From positions 124,001 to 188,000 of the forward strand of contig JBNKTC010000004.1 of the NCBI GenBank assembly GCA_050297855.1: a stretch of 64,000 nucleotides of DNA, written 5' to 3'. The notes beneath the pieces were generated by a model that saw only the letters and a list, made by a program, of their open reading frames with translations, was not told the DNA's origin and ran no database searches. The translations under genes and the position numbers were made by a program. Shown here in pieces: positions 17,497 through 28,212 of the stretch (positions are counted from its first letter, which is position 1; each line of letters starts with the position of its first letter). Source of the stretch: SZUA-545 sp050297855. GTDB taxonomy: Bacteria; Campylobacterota; Campylobacteria; Campylobacterales; SZUA-545.

Positions 17497-18414
17497 TCAG
17501 ATATAGGTCAGATATTTCTCATAGGCCGGATTGCGTCCGAAGACGATGTCAAAATAGGCCGACTGGATCTTTTCCGTGATCGGTCCGCGTCCCGCTGCGC
17601 CGAGGACGCGGCTGTCGACTTCCCGGACCGGTGTGATCTCCGCTGCCGTTCCTGTCAGGAACGCTTCGTCGGCGATAAAGATCTCTTCGCGGGTAATACG
17701 TCGGCGTACGACCGGGATACCCATCTCCTCGGCGATCTCGATGACCGTCTTTTGGGTAATGGACTCCAGGGAGTTGTCGTTCGGCGGGGAGATCAGGACC
17801 CCGTCGCGTACCATGAAGAAGCAGGCGCCGCTTGCTTCGGCGACGTACCCTTCATCATCCATCAGCAGTGCTTCGTCGTATCCCGCTTCGACCGCTTCGT
17901 ATTTGGCCATCTGGGAGTTGAGGTAGTTGGCCGACGCTTTGGCTTTTCCCATCGTGGAGCGGTTGGAAGGGCGGGTAAGGGAGGAGATCTTCAGTCGGAT
18001 CCCTTTTTGCAGGCCCTCTTCGCCCAGATACGCACCCCACTCCCATGCCGCGACCATCGTCTGGACCGGGGCCGTTTTGTGGTAGAGCCCCATGACGCCG
18101 TATCCGAGGTAGACAAGCGGACGGATATAGACATTATCGCCCTGGAATTCGTTCTTTTTCAGCAGTTCGATCTGTGCCTTGTCCAGCTCTTCGACAGAGT
18201 AGGGGACGTTCAGCAGGGTCATCTTGCTGGACTGAATGAGCCGTCTGGTGTGCTCGGTCAGCTTGAAGATGGCATAGCCTTTGTCGGTTTTATATGCTTT
18301 GGTTCCTTCGATGGCTGCATTTCCGTAGTGCAGTGAGTGGGCGAGGACATGGACTTTCGCGTCGTTCCATGCGACAAACTCGCCGTCCATCCAGATATAT
18401 TTCGCTTCTTTCAA
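17497..18414 (-). CDS. ilvE: Branched-chain amino acid aminotransferase
   Basis: This class IV PLP transaminase performs the last step of leucine, isoleucine and valine synthesis. The 305-residue length is normal. The PLP-binding Lys is K159 by alignment to E. coli IlvE (GKAKASANYLNS), and the AGYDEALLMDDEGYVAEASG and EVDSRVLGAAGRGPITEKIQ signatures are clear. A TATAAT on the minus strand at 18456-18451 provides its promoter. It heads a five-gene minus-strand cluster. Confidence 0.96.
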   Translation of the reverse strand: MKEAKYIWMDGEFVAWNDAKVHVLAHSLHYGNAAIEGTKAYKTDKGYAIFKLTEHTRRLIQSSKMTLLNVPYSVEELDKAQIELLKKNEFQGDNVYIRPLVYLGYGVMGLYHKTAPVQTMVAAWEWGAYLGEEGLQKGIRLKISSLTRPSNRSTMGKAKASANYLNSQMAKYEAVEAGYDEALLMDDEGYVAEASGACFFMVRDGVLISPPNDNSLESITQKTVIEIAEEMGIPVVRRRITREEIFIADEAFLTGTAAEITPVREVDSRVLGAAGRGPITEKIQSAYFDIVFGRNPAYEKYLTYI

Positions 18415-18450
18415 GTGATATCCTAAAAGTTTGATATAAAAATTTGCTCG

Positions 18451-18456
18451 ATTATA
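18451..18456 (-). promoter_or_regulatory. -10 element for ilvE
   Basis: A perfect TATAAT on the minus strand (ATTATA on the plus strand) lies 36 bases before the ilvE start. No TTGACA-like -35 is evident, which is usual in this phylum. Confidence 0.5.
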
Positions 18457-18503
18457 GCTAAAGGTATCTTGTTTTGTAATGATAAACGGCCCGGAAAGGG
18501 GGA

Positions 18504-19991
18504 TTATTGTTCGATTGACATCCTGACGGCATCAAAGGGGAGGATGATGACCAGCTGGGCACCGCCTTCGACGTTGTGGGCCAGCAGTTTTCCCCCGACG
18601 TTGTTTTCGATGATCGACTTGGCCATGTAGAGGCCGATGCCCGTTCCCTGGTCCTTGTGCTTGGTCGTGAAATAGGGGTCGAAGACCTTCTCTTTAATGG
18701 CGGGATCGATCCCCCCGGCATTATCGGTCAGGGTGATATAAAAGGCTGATTCGTCCGCTTTACGGTAACTTTCTATCCTAATGTTCTTGGTCTCCTGCTC
18801 CCTCTCGGCAAAAGCGTCTTTGGAGTTATTGAGGATGTTGATGATCACCTGGGTCAGTTCGTTTTTATAGGTGTAGATGTGCATATTGGGTTCGATCACC
18901 TGTTGGACGAAGATGTCGGCGTGCGCCAGTGCCGCCCCGATGATGTTCAGGGCGTTTTCGACCGCTTCGTTGATCAGGAAGTAGCTCTTGTCTTTGTTGG
19001 GCATAAAGAAGTTTCGGAAATCGTCGATCGTGTCGGACATATGGCCGATAAGCTCCATGGACTGTTCGATCGCGTTTTGGATATAGGCTTCGTTGAGTTC
19101 GTTGTGGTAGTGCGCATCTTCGATATCCTGGATGATCAGGCCCAGGGAGTTGATGGGCTGGCGCCATTGGTGGGCGATGTTCCCGATCATCTCCCCAAGG
19201 GCCGCCTGCCGCGACTGCCGGATCAGGATCTGGTCCTTTTCACGGTTTTTCTCCACCTCTTTTTTGATCTTTTTTTCCAGGTTGGCGTTGAGGTCGCTTA
19301 GGGCGTCGGTGTACTCTTTGATCTTGGCGACCATCCGGGCCGCAGAGTTGTTGATAACAGCGATCTCGTCATGTCCTGCGACCTCGACGATATCCGTTTC
19401 GTTCTCATCCCCGGGACGGTAGGTCTCCAGTTTTTGCGAGAGGGTCTTGAGCGGACGCAGTTTGCGGTAGAAGAAGAGGGCGAAGAGGAGAAAGGCCGCC
19501 ATGGTCGGGATGATCGTCATCATCAGGAATTTCTGGTATTCGCCAAGTATCTGCTGGTAGTATCGGTTGGAGTAGGCGATGTTAAGTGTACCCAGCTTCT
19601 CCTGGGTGACGGGATCCAGGATCGGGGAGGAGTGGTAAAAGAAGCGCGCCTCCCGCGCGGGGAAGAGATGCCCGTATTCGGGGGCGAGGTACTTGGCATA
19701 GAGCTGGTTGCCGTGCTGGTCGATGATCTGGGCACCGAGGATGTTGTTGTTTCCTTCGGGCAGGGAGTCAAGCAGCTCCCTGACCGACTCCTCGAATCCG
19801 AAACTGAGGTTGATGGAGATGACCGGCAGGATCGTATTGACGACGGTCCGGATCTTCTCCTCTTCGGAGGCCTTGAGGTTCTGTTTTGTCACCGTTGCGT
19901 TGGCCAGGGCGAAAAAGAGGATCACGGCCACAAAGAAAAGGGAGAGGAAGAGCATCAGGTTGAAGATGACGGAGTGGCGGTTGATACTCAT
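18504..19991 (-). CDS. Sensor histidine kinase downstream of a YfiR-like protein
   Basis: This 495-residue kinase has transmembrane segments near 8-30 and 155-175 around a sensor domain of about 125 residues (ISINLSFGFEESVRELLDSL). A HAMP-like linker with a coiled coil follows, and then the catalytic core: phosphoacceptor in MIGNIAHQWRQPINSL, N-box QVIINILNNSKDAF, and DNAGGIDP and GTGIGLYMAKSIIE. It overlaps the YfiR-like gene by 4 bases and lies downstream of a TonB receptor gene, so the three may sense one extracellular compound. No response regulator is adjacent. Confidence 0.88.
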   Translation of the reverse strand: MSINRHSVIFNLMLFLSLFFVAVILFFALANATVTKQNLKASEEEKIRTVVNTILPVISINLSFGFEESVRELLDSLPEGNNNILGAQIIDQHGNQLYAKYLAPEYGHLFPAREARFFYHSSPILDPVTQEKLGTLNIAYSNRYYQQILGEYQKFLMMTIIPTMAAFLLFALFFYRKLRPLKTLSQKLETYRPGDENETDIVEVAGHDEIAVINNSAARMVAKIKEYTDALSDLNANLEKKIKKEVEKNREKDQILIRQSRQAALGEMIGNIAHQWRQPINSLGLIIQDIEDAHYHNELNEAYIQNAIEQSMELIGHMSDTIDDFRNFFMPNKDKSYFLINEAVENALNIIGAALAHADIFVQQVIEPNMHIYTYKNELTQVIINILNNSKDAFAEREQETKNIRIESYRKADESAFYITLTDNAGGIDPAIKEKVFDPYFTTKHKDQGTGIGLYMAKSIIENNVGGKLLAHNVEGGAQLVIILPFDAVRMSIEQ

Positions 19992-20527
19992 TGGTAAAGC
20001 TCCGAAATGGATAAAAGTGCCGGACGCAGTACGATGCCCGATGCCTTGAGGGAAGCGGGGTTGATATAGGGGACGATCTTCTTGTCGATCCGCAGGGAGA
20101 CGTGGGCGCCGTGTTTGAGGTTCTGGCTGTCGTGGGTAAAGACCAGGATACGGCTCTGACGGCTCCTGTTGATCGCTTGGATGATGGTCTGGGCACTGCT
20201 GTCCATGAGGTAATAGAGGGTCGCTTTAGGCGGCTGCTCGGCCAGTTGACTGTAGGGGATGAGGGTGATGTCGATGGGATACCCTTTGATCCCCGCGGGA
20301 TACTTCTCTTCGAAGAATTTTTTGATCCGTTTGGCGTGGGGGAGGTCGATCGGGTCATAGACGATGTCGATGGCGATCTTGCCGTCGACAAGTTTCTCTT
20401 TGAATTTATAGTCCATCAGGATAATCCGGGGGATGATGTTCGCCTCGATTTTGAGAATATGATCGTTATAGCTTTGGGCAAAAAGAGGCAAAGAGATAAG
20501 GATCAGAAGGGCGAACAGGCGTTTCAT
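19988..20527 (-). CDS. YfiR/DUF4154-like periplasmic protein
   Basis: This 179-residue protein has a signal peptide (LFALLILISLPLFAQS). The mature domain has the YfiR-type layout: KIEANIIPRIILMDYKF, IDIVYDP, a central helical part, ATLYYLMDSS, ILVFTHDSQNLKHGAHVSLR and IVPYINPASLKASGI. YfiR proteins are periplasmic inhibitors of membrane signalling enzymes. Here the likely client is the kinase encoded immediately downstream. The cysteines that stabilise Pseudomonas YfiR are absent. Confidence 0.75.
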   Translation of the reverse strand: MKRLFALLILISLPLFAQSYNDHILKIEANIIPRIILMDYKFKEKLVDGKIAIDIVYDPIDLPHAKRIKKFFEEKYPAGIKGYPIDITLIPYSQLAEQPPKATLYYLMDSSAQTIIQAINRSRQSRILVFTHDSQNLKHGAHVSLRIDKKIVPYINPASLKASGIVLRPALLSISELYQ

Positions 20528-22492
20528 CTAGATCTCCCAGGCCGCTTTCAGCCAGAAGGTCCGGCCCTCTCTGGGATAGTCGTCTTGATAGGTGCCGGCC
20601 GGAGCAGGGTATCGGATATCCGCATCCAACAGGTTCTTGACCGACAGGCTGATAAAAAGGCCGTTCTGGTAACGGTAGCTGAGGGTCTGGTTAAGGGTGG
20701 CATACCCTTCCAGGTCGTCCCGGGAGTCACCGTCGGCCCGTTTCCTGGGGGAGACGTAGGTGGCATAGGTCCCTGAGATGAGACGGTTTTGGAACTTGTG
20801 GCCGAAGCGGAGGTTCGCCGTCTGATTGGCGATATCGGTTATCGCCTCATCTTTTCGGTCTACCCCGTCGGTATGACTCAGGTTAAACGTCATAGTCGTG
20901 GCAAGGCCCAGCCGTTTTTTATACTCCAGCTCGCCACCGTAGAGATGACTGGTCCCTTGTTGGGTGTAGGTTGTGTTTTCTCGGTAGATGATCTCGTTGA
21001 CATTGGTATAGAAAAAGTTCAGGCGAAATAGATTTTCGATATCTTTTTTGGTTACGATGCCGATTTCAGCAGTATCGGCCGTTTCGGCTGTAAGCGAATC
21101 ATCCCCTACTGAAAACCCTGTGGCACTTCCGTAAAGTTCAATCCAGGAAGGAGCTCGGAAAGCCCGGGAATACATCATTTTAATATTGGTCTGTTCATCC
21201 AAAGCATATACCGCAGCAAGCCGTGGACTGACAGAATCTCCGAAATCGGAAAAGTGATCTCCCCGGATTCCCGCAAGAATATCCAACCTTTCATTGAGGG
21301 CATAGCTGCTTTGAATATAGGCGGCCGTTATTGTTCGGCTGACATCCGGACGGATAATGGAGTCACTGGGGATAATCGGAGTACCCGGTGCAGCCTCTGT
21401 GTAGGTGAAAAGATCGGTTAGCTGTGCCGCAGTATGATCGGCATAGATCCCATAGCTAAGAGTATGATTGCCGGAAACAGCAGTGGTCGCACTGATGTCG
21501 ATATAGTCACCGGCTTCCCGGTAGTCCAGACCGTATACCCAGTCACCCTGGGCAGTATTAGGTGAATACGTGCTGTCGACATACTGATCATATTGCTTAT
21601 GACCGACTTTAAAATGCAGATCGAGGGATGCCGCTGTTGTTTTATAGGAGAGCTCCGCAAAATGTGTGGTATTTTCAATACCGGGGCGGTGGGTGTCTTG
21701 TTCGAGATAATTCGCAATACCGAAGGCCGTTCCCTGGGTGGAGTTTTTGGTCCGGGCAAGCAGTTTCCAGTTTTCTGCTTCAAAGGCGACTCCCGCAGAG
21801 TAGTCCCGCAATGTTTCGTAGCTTTTTCCTTCATATGTCTGTGATCTGTCGGGACCGGCATCGATCTGTTTATTACTGTTCTGGGCATACGCATCGACAG
21901 AGAACTTCAGCCTATCTTCTAGATGGGTGTACAAAACACCACCTTTCTGTTCACCGTATGATGCGGTAGAGATAAATCCTCCGCTTCCGGCCAAATCGCT
22001 GCCGCTTCGGGTAATGATATTGATAACAGCATTGATGGCATTGCTGCCGTAAAGGACCGATCCGGGTCCTCGGATCACTTCGATCCGGTCGATCAGTTCG
22101 GCGGGAAAGTCCAGGTAGTGGTACATGGACCCGCGGTAGGTGTTGTTAATGGGGACGCCGTCGACAAGGAGTTTGATCTTCCCTTTTTCCTTGATGCCGC
22201 GGAAGATCACCTGTTTGGCTCCTGTCGACTCCATCGAGAGTTCGACACCCGGTATCAGGGCAAGTGCCTCAAAGGCTGTGTCAATACCGTATTCGGCAAT
22301 CGTATCCCGGTAAATAATCGTGATGAACGCCGGGGTCTCATCGATATTGAGCTTGGTCTTGGTTGCGATATCGCTGACCTCTTCAAGGCCCTCCATGAGG
22401 CTTTGTTCAAAGTCATCGAGCATTGCGGTCTTTATCTCTTCCGATCCCATCAGGACAGATGCCGTCAGTAATAGACATAGTGTCTTTTTCAT
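20528..22492 (-). CDS. TonB-dependent outer-membrane receptor
   Basis: This 654-residue receptor has a signal peptide (LCLLLTASVLMGS), an N-terminal plug domain (about 45-160; IIYRDTIAEYGIDTAFEALA, IEVIRGPGSVLYGSNAINAV) and a 22-strand-type barrel. The barrel contains FSDFGDSVSPRLAAVYAL and DLEGYATLNQTLSYRYQNGL and ends in FWLKAAWEI. Such proteins import siderophores, cobalamin, metals or sugars using TonB energy. The neighbouring YfiR-like protein and kinase suggest that ligand occupancy is signalled inward. The substrate is not readable. It is transcribed divergently from the ketoacyl synthase gene. Confidence 0.92.
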   Translation of the reverse strand: MKKTLCLLLTASVLMGSEEIKTAMLDDFEQSLMEGLEEVSDIATKTKLNIDETPAFITIIYRDTIAEYGIDTAFEALALIPGVELSMESTGAKQVIFRGIKEKGKIKLLVDGVPINNTYRGSMYHYLDFPAELIDRIEVIRGPGSVLYGSNAINAVINIITRSGSDLAGSGGFISTASYGEQKGGVLYTHLEDRLKFSVDAYAQNSNKQIDAGPDRSQTYEGKSYETLRDYSAGVAFEAENWKLLARTKNSTQGTAFGIANYLEQDTHRPGIENTTHFAELSYKTTAASLDLHFKVGHKQYDQYVDSTYSPNTAQGDWVYGLDYREAGDYIDISATTAVSGNHTLSYGIYADHTAAQLTDLFTYTEAAPGTPIIPSDSIIRPDVSRTITAAYIQSSYALNERLDILAGIRGDHFSDFGDSVSPRLAAVYALDEQTNIKMMYSRAFRAPSWIELYGSATGFSVGDDSLTAETADTAEIGIVTKKDIENLFRLNFFYTNVNEIIYRENTTYTQQGTSHLYGGELEYKKRLGLATTMTFNLSHTDGVDRKDEAITDIANQTANLRFGHKFQNRLISGTYATYVSPRKRADGDSRDDLEGYATLNQTLSYRYQNGLFISLSVKNLLDADIRYPAPAGTYQDDYPREGRTFWLKAAWEI

Positions 22493-22610
22493 ATACGAAA
22501 ACCTTATAAATAAACATAGAGTGAACAGTTTTTCTTACTATTACTAATAATAAGCCATTTATACTAAAATTAATTGAAATCCTTAACAAAACAAGGTGAG
22601 AGGAGCCAGT

Positions 22611-23810
22611 ATGGGTGGAGTCTATATTATCAGGGCAGCCAAGTTCCTCCCCGGGGAGCCGGTAGACAATACGGAGATAGACCGTTATTTCGGTGCGGTG
22701 AGCCGGGAGCATAGGGTAGCCAAGCGGATCACACTGCAGAACAACCGGATCAGAACGCGCCATTATGCTATGGACCCGGTGACCAAGAAAACCCGCTTCA
22801 GCAATGCGGAGATGACTGTCCTGGCGATCCGTGGGCTGGAAGGCCCCGGTTTCAATTTGGACGAGATCGAACTGCTTGCCTGCGGGACCTCCTCCCCGGA
22901 CCAGCTGGTACCCTCCCATACGACGATGGTCCACGGGGAGCTGAAAAACCCGGTCTGTGAAGTGGCCGGGGTGAGCGGGATCTGCTGTTCAGGGGTCTAT
23001 GCGATCAAATACGGTTACCTCTCTATCCTCAGCGGAGAACACAAAAATGCCGTGGCTGCCGGTTCGGAGCTGCTCTCATCTTTTATGAGCGATGACAATT
23101 TTAATATCTCCATCACCGGCAAGGATGTAAACCACCTGGATAAAGAGCCGATCGATGCGTTTGAGAGTGCCTTTTTGCGCTGGATGCTTTCTGACGGGGC
23201 CGGAGCGTTTTTATTACAGAATGCGCCTAATCCGGAAGGGATCTCCCTTAAGATCGAGTGGATCGATCTTAAATCCTACGCCAATGAACTGGAGACCTGT
23301 ATGTATGCCGGTGCCCTCAAGACAGAAGAGGGCAGGGTCAAAGGGTGGCGGGAGTTCCACCTGGATGAACGCAATGCCAAAGAGCTGTTTGCTTTCAAAC
23401 AGGATGTCAAGCTTCTGAACGGGAACATGACCCGTATCGCCATCAAAGAGCATCTCAAATGGGTGGTGCAACGGTATGCTCTGAAGGTGGATGAGATCGA
23501 TTACTTTCTTCCCCATCTCTCCTCCTTCTATTTTAAAGAGGAGATCCATCGTTATATGCAGGAGATCGGGTTTGATATCCCCCTTTCCCGCTGGTTTACC
23601 AACCTGGGATATGTGGGGAATATCGGGGCCGCGGCGATCTTTGTGATGCTTGAAGAGCTGATGAATGAAGGGCTTCCCGGGATTGATACGAACGGAGAGA
23701 TCATTGACCGGGAAGAGCGTACTCCTCTGAAGAAGGGAGAGAGACTGCTCTGCGGGATCCCCGAAAGCGGTCGTTTTACCAATGCCTTTATGCTGCTGAC
23801 AGTGGTCTGA
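22611..23810 (+). CDS. Atypical beta-ketoacyl-ACP synthase III-like protein
   Basis: This 399-residue thiolase-fold protein is about 70 residues longer than housekeeping FabH. The catalytic triad is recognisable: Cys126 in GICCSGVY, His near 302 in YFLPHLSSFYF, and Asn near 337 in YVGNIGAAAIF. It resembles stand-alone FabH/DarB-like condensing enzymes that build aryl or alkyl secondary products. No ACP, reductase or other fatty-acid genes adjoin it. ATG 22611 follows AGAGGAG; the upstream GTG 22596 is less likely. The product is unknown. Confidence 0.8.
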   Translation: MGGVYIIRAAKFLPGEPVDNTEIDRYFGAVSREHRVAKRITLQNNRIRTRHYAMDPVTKKTRFSNAEMTVLAIRGLEGPGFNLDEIELLACGTSSPDQLVPSHTTMVHGELKNPVCEVAGVSGICCSGVYAIKYGYLSILSGEHKNAVAAGSELLSSFMSDDNFNISITGKDVNHLDKEPIDAFESAFLRWMLSDGAGAFLLQNAPNPEGISLKIEWIDLKSYANELETCMYAGALKTEEGRVKGWREFHLDERNAKELFAFKQDVKLLNGNMTRIAIKEHLKWVVQRYALKVDEIDYFLPHLSSFYFKEEIHRYMQEIGFDIPLSRWFTNLGYVGNIGAAAIFVMLEELMNEGLPGIDTNGEIIDREERTPLKKGERLLCGIPESGRFTNAFMLLTVV

Positions 23811-23881
23811 TTTTTACGATCTGAAACAGCTTATTCTTTCCCGCTATCCTCTTGCTGCCGGATGCTGCACTTTTTCATCCG

Positions 23882-23894
23882 TTTTTGTTACCAT
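23882..23894 (+). promoter_or_regulatory. Promoter candidate for the aldehyde dehydrogenase gene
   Basis: TTTTTGTTACCAT matches the T-run, G and TAnnnT pattern seen upstream of other genes in this window. The start codon is 28 bases downstream. Confidence 0.4.
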
Positions 23895-23921
23895 CATGAA
23901 AAATGTAAAGTAAGGCTGAAA

Positions 23922-25340
23922 ATGAATAATGCAAATATCTTTTTTGGAAGCAGAGAGACAGAAACGAACGACTATATCGAGATCCGTAACCCCTACGACG
24001 GCGAGGTGGCCAGCCGGCGTGCCAGCTGTACGGCTGCAGATGCCCACAAAGCCCTGGAGATCGCGGCCGAGGCCAAAAAAGCAGCCAAGGCTTCACCGCT
24101 TTCGCAGCGGATCGCCTGGCTGCAGGATGTGGCTGACAGGCTGGCTGAGCAGAAGGAGCAGTTTGCCCAGAACCTGACCAAAGAGACGGCCAAGCCTATC
24201 GCCTTTGCCCGCGTGGAGGTAGACCGCTGCGTCGAGACGATCCGGATCACCGCGGCGACGATGATGACGATGACCGGCGATACGATCAATACCGATGCCG
24301 TTCCCAGCGGCAAGAAGACCCAGGCGTACTATTTCAGGGAACCTGCCGGGGTCGTCGTGGCGATCACCCCCTTTAACTTCCCCCTCAACCTGGTGGCCCA
24401 CAAGCTGGCCCCGGCCCTGGCGGCGGGGAATGCCGTCGTACTCAAACCCACCCCCGAAGCCCCCTTCACCGCCTACAGCTTCGCCAAGCTCTTTATCGAG
24501 AGTGAGCATGCTATTCCCGATGCCCTGAGTGTCGTCTACGGTGATGCCGAGGTGGGAAATGCCCTGGTGACCAGCGAGATCCCGAGGGTGATCAGCTTTA
24601 CGGGGTCCGTCCCCGTCGGGAAGATCATCATGGGCAATGCAGGGATCAAGAAAGTCTCCCTTGAACTCGGCGGCAATGCGGCGACGTTTGTGGAGAAGAG
24701 TGCCGACCTGGCCCATGCGGCGGCCCGCTGCGCCTTCGGTGCCTTTTCCAACTCCGGCCAGGTCTGTATCTCCCTGCAGCGGATCTATGTCGACGCTACG
24801 GTTTACGAGGCGTTTGCTAAGGCCCTCGCAGCCGAGACGGCCAAGCTCAAGGTAGGGTCATGCTATGATGATACGGTCTTTATGTCAGCGCTCATCAACG
24901 AGGAGTCGGCATCGCGGGCCAAAAAGTGGATCGACAGTGCCGTGGCCGAAGGGGCGCGTCTTGTCAGTGGAGGGGAACAGCACGGCAATGTCATCACTCC
25001 CGCCGTCCTGGCGGACGTGACCGACAGGATGAACGTCGTCTGTGAAGAGGTATTCGCCCCGATCGTCTCCCTGGTCAAAGTGGACGGGTTTGACGAAGCG
25101 GTGACGAAGATGAACGACTCCCCTTACGGGCTGCAGTTTTCGATCTTTACCAACGACTTGGGGCTTACCAAGCGGGCTATCGACGAGTTTGAAGCGGGCG
25201 GGGTGGTTATCAACGATGTGCCGACGGTGCGGTTTGATATCCAGCCCTACGGCGGGGTAAAGCTGAGTGGCGTCGGCCGTGAAGGGGCCAAATATGCCAT
25301 CGAGGAGTTTACCGAGATCAAATCGGTCGTTATCAGTTAG
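23922..25340 (+). CDS. NAD(P)-dependent aldehyde dehydrogenase
   Basis: This 472-residue cytosolic dehydrogenase has the family motifs: cofactor-binding VVAITPFNFPLNL, FTGSVPVGKII, the general base Glu in LELGGN (about 248), nucleophile Cys282 in SGQVCIS, and the C-terminal PYGGVKLSGVGREG. The pattern is close to the lactaldehyde / ALDH21-like and phosphorylated-aldehyde branches, but the substrate is uncertain. ATG 23922 is preferred over an upstream in-frame codon at 23862, which would lie before the predicted promoter's start point. The hydrolase gene follows after 30 bases. Confidence 0.88.
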   Translation: MNNANIFFGSRETETNDYIEIRNPYDGEVASRRASCTAADAHKALEIAAEAKKAAKASPLSQRIAWLQDVADRLAEQKEQFAQNLTKETAKPIAFARVEVDRCVETIRITAATMMTMTGDTINTDAVPSGKKTQAYYFREPAGVVVAITPFNFPLNLVAHKLAPALAAGNAVVLKPTPEAPFTAYSFAKLFIESEHAIPDALSVVYGDAEVGNALVTSEIPRVISFTGSVPVGKIIMGNAGIKKVSLELGGNAATFVEKSADLAHAAARCAFGAFSNSGQVCISLQRIYVDATVYEAFAKALAAETAKLKVGSCYDDTVFMSALINEESASRAKKWIDSAVAEGARLVSGGEQHGNVITPAVLADVTDRMNVVCEEVFAPIVSLVKVDGFDEAVTKMNDSPYGLQFSIFTNDLGLTKRAIDEFEAGGVVINDVPTVRFDIQPYGGVKLSGVGREGAKYAIEEFTEIKSVVIS

Positions 25341-25370
25341 AAAAGAGTGAATCAATTTAAGGAGTGAACT

Positions 25371-25907
25371 ATGGCACTACGGGTTTTGATCTTGCACGGA
25401 TGGAACGGCAGCGAACCGCCGCACTGGCAGGACTGGCTGGCGAATAAGCTGGAAAGCGAGGGTATCGTCGTCTCCTTCCCCGCGCTTCCGGAGAAGGATC
25501 ATCCGCTCAAGGAGGAGTGGATCGCCGCTGCCCTGGAGGAGATCGAACGTTTCAAGCCCAATGCCGTTGTCTGCCACTCCCTGGGGTGTACCCTCTGGTT
25601 CCACCTGGTCAACGCCCACAGGATCGAAGGGATCGAGAAGCTGCTGCTGGTCGCACCGCCCTATAACAAGACGGAGATCGAGACGATCGCTACCTTCTTC
25701 CCCGTGGAGACGCCCGCGGACCTTCAGGCTGAAACCAGCCTGCTGGTCGTGTCGGACGACGACCCCTACCTGACGATGAAGCAGGCAGGCGAGCTTTTCC
25801 AGAGCCTGGATATCAAGACCAAGATCCTCCAGGAGGCGGGCCATATCAACAGCGACAGCGGTTTCGGCCCGCTCCCTCTGGCGTATGATTTTTTAATTTC
25901 GGAGTAA
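25371..25907 (+). CDS. RBBP9/YdeN-family alpha/beta hydrolase
   Basis: This 178-residue single-domain serine hydrolase begins with the LILHGWNGSEPPHWQDWL motif characteristic of the RBBP9/YdeN family. The nucleophile Ser is in CHSLGC (about residue 70), the acid in VSDDDPY, and the His in EAGHINSDSGFG. It is probably cytosolic. It follows the aldehyde dehydrogenase with its own AAGGAG, so the two may be co-transcribed. The physiological substrate of the family is not known. Confidence 0.88.
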   Translation: MALRVLILHGWNGSEPPHWQDWLANKLESEGIVVSFPALPEKDHPLKEEWIAAALEEIERFKPNAVVCHSLGCTLWFHLVNAHRIEGIEKLLLVAPPYNKTEIETIATFFPVETPADLQAETSLLVVSDDDPYLTMKQAGELFQSLDIKTKILQEAGHINSDSGFGPLPLAYDFLISE

Positions 25908-25909
25908 AT

Positions 25910-25939
25910 TTGTCCTGATTCCTTTTTTTGTGCTACAAT
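25910..25939 (+). promoter_or_regulatory. Promoter for the small membrane protein gene
   Basis: TTGTCC (25910-25915) and TACAAT (25934-25939) are separated by 18 bp, with a T-run and TGTGC before the -10. The gene starts at 25972 with an AAAAGGAGGG ribosome site (25957-25966). The promoter overlaps slightly with sequence just after the hydrolase gene. Confidence 0.55.
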
Positions 25940-25971
25940 GGTTGTATTGCTGACCCTAAAAGGAGGGTGTC

Positions 25972-26193
25972 ATGAAACTGTACAACAAAGATTTTCGAAA
26001 CGCCTACCTGATGTTCGGGATTATGGCCGCCATGTTTTTATATATGGGCATCTCCCTCGTGATCGTAGGGGAAAAGGTCGGAAATAACCGCTCGTGTGTG
26101 GTCACCTGCGATGTCGATCTCCAATCCCCGAAGAAACAAGAGGATGTGTCGGGACCTTCAAAACCGCTTGAAAAAAGCGTCCCATCCCAATAA
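25972..26193 (+). CDS. Small single-span membrane protein
   Basis: This 73-residue protein has one transmembrane segment (about 12-33: YLMFGIMAAMFLYMGISLVIV) and a Ser/Pro/Lys-rich tail containing two cysteines (SCVVTCDVD) that could form a disulfide if exported. It has its own clear promoter and a strong ribosome site, so it appears to be an independently expressed small gene. No family is recognised. Confidence 0.65.
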   Translation: MKLYNKDFRNAYLMFGIMAAMFLYMGISLVIVGEKVGNNRSCVVTCDVDLQSPKKQEDVSGPSKPLEKSVPSQ

Positions 26194-26246
26194 CCGATAT
26201 TTCAGACAATATTTATCTTAATTGAGTAATCTATCCTTATATCCGG

Positions 26247-26265
26247 GAGCCTTTGACTAAGGCTC
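26247..26265 (+). promoter_or_regulatory. Hairpin between the small membrane protein and the DUF255 gene
   Basis: GAGCCTT (26247-26253) and AAGGCTC (26259-26265) pair around a TGACT loop, and two more flanking pairs are possible. No T-run follows, so it is either a weak terminator or part of the next gene's leader. Confidence 0.35.
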
Positions 26266-26286
26266 TCTCCCTAAAAAAGGTTTTCC

Positions 26287-28200
<1,914 letters not shown>

Positions 28201-28212
<12 letters not shown>

